Source: UBA8437 sp003445035
GTDB lineage: Bacteria; Planctomycetota; Planctomycetia; Planctomycetales; Planctomycetaceae
Direction of reading: 5' to 3'
DNA length: 8,529 bases
Assembly: GCA_937901285.1 (NCBI GenBank)
Contig: CALCHI010000313.1
Coordinates: forward strand, 1 to 8,529
The first letter of the stretch is position 1. Each line of letters opens with the position of its first letter. The translations under genes and the position numbers were made by a program. A model generated the notes under the pieces. It did no database searches, was not told where the DNA came from, and saw only the letters and a program-made list of their open reading frames with translations. Positions 5,950 to 8,529 of this stretch are shown in pieces.

Positions 5950-8529
5950 ATGTCCACGCCCATTTTTCTCCGTCGCGGCCTCCTGGCACTGGCCGTCGCC
6001 ACCACGCTTCTGGCAAACGGCTCGTTGTTGGTTGCCCAGGAAAAAGCCAAAGCCCAGGTCGACCTCAGCAAGCAGTTGAAGTCGCTCATGGAGCAGTTCC
6101 TGTCGGCCACAAAGGCCAACGACAAGAAAAAAGTGACCGAACTGACCCAGGCGCTGAAACTGCCCAAACCCGCCGAGTTCTTCGTCGCTCACTTCGGCAC
6201 CGAAAACGCCCGGCGGCTGTCGGACGAACACGATCGCTTCTCCCCGACCTTCGACGAACAACTGCCCCGGCTATTTGCCAGCATGCTGAAACGCAACCGC
6301 ACCAACCTCAACATCCAGCGTCACACCACCCCCAATCCCAAGGCGACCGGGAACCAGAACAACGCCCTGAAGGCGATGAAGACGCCCATCGCCCTCTATT
6401 CGGTGCGATTCGTCGAACCCGGCAAGCGACTGGGGACTCACGTCTACAACTTCGTTCACGTCAACGGGGCCTTCCGCCTGGTAGGTGCCATGCGGAACAT
6501 CGCACCACCCCCCAAGCCCAAGCCCGAGGGCGTACCGATCGCCTTCCCGCTGAAGGCCAAGCGGGTTCTCTTCCTGGGAGACTCGATCACGCACGCCGGC
6601 GGCTACGTGGCGTGGATCGAGACCCAGTGTCGTCTCCAGGGCGTCTCGCCGATGCCGACCTTCTACAACGTCGGCCTTTCCAGCGAGACCTGTTCGGGAC
6701 AAACCGAACCGGCCCACCCGTTTCCTCGTCCGGATGTCCACGAACGACTCGACAGGGTGTTGAAGAGAATCCGGCCCGACGTGGTGATCTCCTGCTACGG
6801 GATGAACGATGGGATCTACCACCCCTTCTCGGAGAAACGTTTTCAGATCTACCAGGATGGTGTCAATCGGGTGATCAAGAAGGTCCACGCTGCCGGTGCC
6901 AAGCTCGTCCTGATGACCCCTCCGCCTTTCGACGCGGTCCCACTGAAGAAGCGAAAGGGTGCACTGCGACCAGCCGGCTCGAAGGAATTTGCCTACTTCG
7001 CCATCTACGAACACTACGACCGCGACGTGATCTCCAAGTTCGCCAAATGGATCATGCAACAGAAGGACCGGGTCGAGATGGTGGTCGACCTGCACACCCC
7101 GATCACCAAGCACCTCGCCGAACAGCGAAAGCAGAAGCCGGACTACACGCTCTCCCCCGACGGCGTGCACCCCAACCCCCTGGGCCACCGGATTCTCGGT
7201 GACACGGTTTTGTTGGCCTGGGGCATGCCCTCGGTGACCGAACCCGATCCGAAGCTGTTGGGCCTGATCCAGCAAAAGACCAGTGTCCTGCACGACTCGT
7301 ATCTCTCGGCCATCGGGCACAAGCGTCCCGGTGTCAAGAAAGGCCTGCCAACAGAGGAAGCCGAAAAGAAAGCTGCCCAACTGCTCAAGCAGGCCGCACC
7401 GCTCATCCGAAAGCAGAGAGCCCCCTCGTCGAGCCAACAGCCCTCGACCGGGGGCACGATCCACCAGGTGCACTACCCGTCGCTGATTCAGCCCGGCAGC
7501 CTGCGGATCGGTGTCGATTTTTATCTCTGGATCCCCGACGGCGTAAAAACCCTTCGTGGTGTGATCGTGCACCAGCACGGCTGTGGTGTCGGAGCCTCCC
7601 GGGGCGGACGAACCGCCGCCGACGACCTCCATTGGCAGGCACTGGCCCGCAAGTGGAACTGCGCGCTGCTGGGATCGATGTATGAACCTCGACGCGAGAT
7701 CAACTGCCGGTGGTGGTGCGATTCGCGAAACGGATCAAACGACCGTTTCCTGGAGTGCCTGGAACACTTCGCCGCGGCCAGTTCGCATCCCGAATTGAAA
7801 ACAGCCCCGTGGTGCCTGTGGGGACACTCCGGAGGCGGCTTCTGGGCCAGCCTGGTTCAGGCTCGTCATCCCGAGAGAGTCGTGGCCATCTGGTTCCGCT
7901 CGGGCACGGCCTTCGGTTACTGGACCAAGGGGGAGACCGTGGCTCCGAAACTCCCCAGGGCCGCCTACGGGATCCCGATGATCGGCAATCCGGGCCTGAA
8001 GGAGAAAGACGACGCGAGGTTCCACACGGCCTGGGATGGCCTGCGTGACATGCGAGCCGCCTATCTCAAGCGAGGAGCCGTGTTCTTCGAGTTTGCCCCC
8101 GACCCCAGGACCGCCCACCAGTGCGGTGACAGCCGTTACATGGCCATCCCGTTCTTTGACTTCTGGCTGGAACACCGCCTGCCCCCGATCGGCCAGACCG
8201 GTCGGCCACTCCGTCCGGCCGCTCCTGCAGTGGCCTTGTGGGGTGAGCAAATGGCCGGCAAGTTGGCCGAATACGTCAAGACAGGAGCCGTCTCGGACAC
8301 GACTCCACCGCCGGCTCCTTCTGCGGTCCGAGTCAAACGCCTGGAGAACGGCCAGCTCGAGGTAACCTGGCAGGCGGCGGCCGACTTCGAGAGCGGAATC
8401 CGTGCATTCGTCATCGAGCGTGGCGGGAAGCGAGTCGGCCAGGTTCCCGAGAAACCGTCCAACCCCTTCGGGCGGCCCCTCTTCCAGGGAATGACCTATC
8501 ACGACACACCGCAGCCGCCCCTGTCGTCC
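5950..8529 (+). CDS. Exported multidomain hydrolase: SGNH/GDSL domain fused to alpha/beta hydrolase and FN3-like domain (3' end outside the window)
   Basis: I translated this frame by hand. It has no stop from ATG 5950 to the window end, giving exactly 860 codons, so the gene continues beyond. Residues 1-30 are a signal peptide (RRGLLALAVATTLLANGSLLVAQ). Residues 33-185 form an unrecognised domain. Residues 203-490 are an SGNH/GDSL hydrolase: block I LGDSITHAGG (Ser212), block II NVGLSSETCSG (Gly242), block III YGMNDG (Gly284, Asn286), block V SPDGVHPNPLGH (Asp404, His407), and a helical tail with GHKRPG. After a Ser/Gln-rich linker (491-503), residues 504-745 are an alpha/beta hydrolase: oxyanion-side HQHGCG, nucleophile elbow GHSGGG (Ser627), and probable catalytic His723 in TAHQCGDSRY; Asp718 is a candidate acid. 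A DTTPPPAP hinge leads into a fibronectin-III-like domain from about 787. Both active sites look intact, which suggests a periplasmic or surface double esterase. The substrate is unknown. Weak purine tract AGAGA (5936-5940) precedes the start. Confidence 0.88.
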   Translation, partial: MSTPIFLRRGLLALAVATTLLANGSLLVAQEKAKAQVDLSKQLKSLMEQFLSATKANDKKKVTELTQALKLPKPAEFFVAHFGTENARRLSDEHDRFSPTFDEQLPRLFASMLKRNRTNLNIQRHTTPNPKATGNQNNALKAMKTPIALYSVRFVEPGKRLGTHVYNFVHVNGAFRLVGAMRNIAPPPKPKPEGVPIAFPLKAKRVLFLGDSITHAGGYVAWIETQCRLQGVSPMPTFYNVGLSSETCSGQTEPAHPFPRPDVHERLDRVLKRIRPDVVISCYGMNDGIYHPFSEKRFQIYQDGVNRVIKKVHAAGAKLVLMTPPPFDAVPLKKRKGALRPAGSKEFAYFAIYEHYDRDVISKFAKWIMQQKDRVEMVVDLHTPITKHLAEQRKQKPDYTLSPDGVHPNPLGHRILGDTVLLAWGMPSVTEPDPKLLGLIQQKTSVLHDSYLSAIGHKRPGVKKGLPTEEAEKKAAQLLKQAAPLIRKQRAPSSSQQPSTGGTIHQVHYPSLIQPGSLRIGVDFYLWIPDGVKTLRGVIVHQHGCGVGASRGGRTAADDLHWQALARKWNCALLGSMYEPRREINCRWWCDSRNGSNDRFLECLEHFAAASSHPELKTAPWCLWGHSGGGFWASLVQARHPERVVAIWFRSGTAFGYWTKGETVAPKLPRAAYGIPMIGNPGLKEKDDARFHTAWDGLRDMRAAYLKRGAVFFEFAPDPRTAHQCGDSRYMAIPFFDFWLEHRLPPIGQTGRPLRPAAPAVALWGEQMAGKLAEYVKTGAVSDTTPPPAPSAVRVKRLENGQLEVTWQAAADFESGIRAFVIERGGKRVGQVPEKPSNPFGRPLFQGMTYHDTPQPPLSS
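6055..6504 (+). other. Unrecognised N-terminal domain of the fused hydrolase
   Basis: Residues about 36-185 of the protein starting at 5950. The first half is charged and probably helical (KQLKSLMEQFLSATKAND, LTQALKLPKPAEFFVAHFG). The second half is probably beta-rich (PIALYSVRFVEPG, HVYNFVHVNGAFRLVGAMRN). A helical start followed by strands that end in a V-x-G-x-F-R-L-V-G pattern resembles NTF2/SnoaL-type cone folds, but this is only a resemblance judged by eye. There is no Cys and no obvious catalytic motif, so a binding or scaffolding role is more likely than catalysis. Confidence 0.45.
6556..7419 (+). other. SGNH/GDSL hydrolase domain
   Basis: Residues about 203-490 of the protein starting at 5950. 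All four SGNH blocks are present: Ser212, Gly242, Asn286 and the Asp404-His407 pair. The block II segment GLSSETCSG followed by HPFPRPDVHERLDRV marks a planctomycete subtype in which the usual sequence is close to GLPSETVSGLSEP. The family removes acyl groups, often acetyl, from glycans or small esters. The tail (about 436-490, with GHKRPG and GLPTEEAEKKAA) belongs to this module rather than to the linker. Confidence 0.88.
7459..8184 (+). other. Alpha/beta hydrolase domain, second catalytic module
   Basis: Residues about 504-745 of the protein starting at 5950. The nucleophile elbow is LWGHSGGGFWA with Ser627 (codon 7828-7830). The strand RGVIVHQHGCG supplies a typical oxyanion region. His723 in TAHQCGDSRY is the likely catalytic base, since it falls where the last catalytic loop should be, before the C-terminal helix IPFFDFWLEHRL. 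Seven cysteines (545, 571, 586, 590, 603, 622, 725) make disulfides likely in an exported protein. Substrate class is not readable; esterase or acyl-hydrolase is the best guess. Confidence 0.8.
8290..8529 (+). other. Fibronectin type III-like domain (cut by the window end)
   Basis: From about residue 781 the hinge VSDTTPPPAP is followed by AVRVKRLENGQLEVTWQAA, ADFESGIRAFVIERGGKRVG, and then a turn-rich segment ending at the window edge. The D-x-x-PP-x-P entry, the central tryptophan strand and the S-G-I-x-x-F-V-I-x-R strand are the usual pattern of bacterial FN3 domains on secreted carbohydrate-active enzymes. It is probably a spacer or binding module. The last strand and the C-terminus are not visible. 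Confidence 0.6.

Noticed and set aside
5399..6079. A plus-strand frame of 226 codons crossing the intergenic region
   Set aside because: It is antisense to the oxidoreductase, then out of frame with the start of the fused hydrolase; no domain or signal is seen.
6271..7632. A 453-codon open frame on the minus strand
   Set aside because: It lies entirely opposite the fused hydrolase, whose plus-strand frame has all SGNH and alpha/beta hydrolase motifs. The minus-strand translation is low-complexity Gly/Val/Arg/Asp-rich with no recognisable domain.
1..8529. tRNA, rRNA, CRISPR array, insertion sequence or phage attachment site
   Set aside because: No repeated spacer pattern, transposase motif, long terminal repeats or tRNA-like cloverleaf was seen; almost every base is accounted for by five coding regions.

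Overview
The window comes from a GC-rich planctomycete-type genome. The main evidence is a pair found almost only in Planctomycetota and close relatives: a PSCyt1/DUF1549/DUF1553 cytochrome-like protein followed directly by a Tat-exported DUF1501 protein. The remaining genes fit the same picture, being exported esterases and a Tat-exported Gfo/Idh/MocA-type oxidoreductase. Genus cannot be read from the sequence. Coding density is very high, and there is no RNA gene, mobile element, CRISPR array or long repeat.

Layout. (1) Positions 1-4688, plus strand: the 3' part of an acetylesterase-like alpha/beta hydrolase, then 2 bases later the PSCyt1/DUF1549/DUF1553 gene, then 28 bases later the DUF1501 gene. 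This looks like one operon. (2) Positions 4696-5778, minus strand: a Gfo/Idh/MocA-type oxidoreductase with a Tat signal, convergent with DUF1501. Only 7 bases separate the two genes, and both stop codons lie in one 13-base inverted repeat. (3) Positions 5779-5949: the only real intergenic region, holding two divergent 5' ends, a candidate TACAAT -10 box and a small palindrome. (4) Positions 5950-8529, plus strand: one uninterrupted reading frame of 860 codons running off the window end. It encodes a signal peptide, an unrecognised N-terminal domain, a complete SGNH/GDSL hydrolase, a second alpha/beta hydrolase and the start of a fibronectin-III-like domain.

Working together (inference). All five products appear to be exported. 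Three separate serine-esterase catalytic modules lie in 8.5 kb, beside a DUF1549/DUF1501 pair of the kind often seen near planctomycete sulfatase and polysaccharide-degradation genes, and beside a sugar-type oxidoreductase. A periplasmic role in removing ester groups from, and processing, a decorated polysaccharide is a reasonable hypothesis, but no substrate can be read from the sequence. The two-hydrolase fusion at the right end is the most unusual item.
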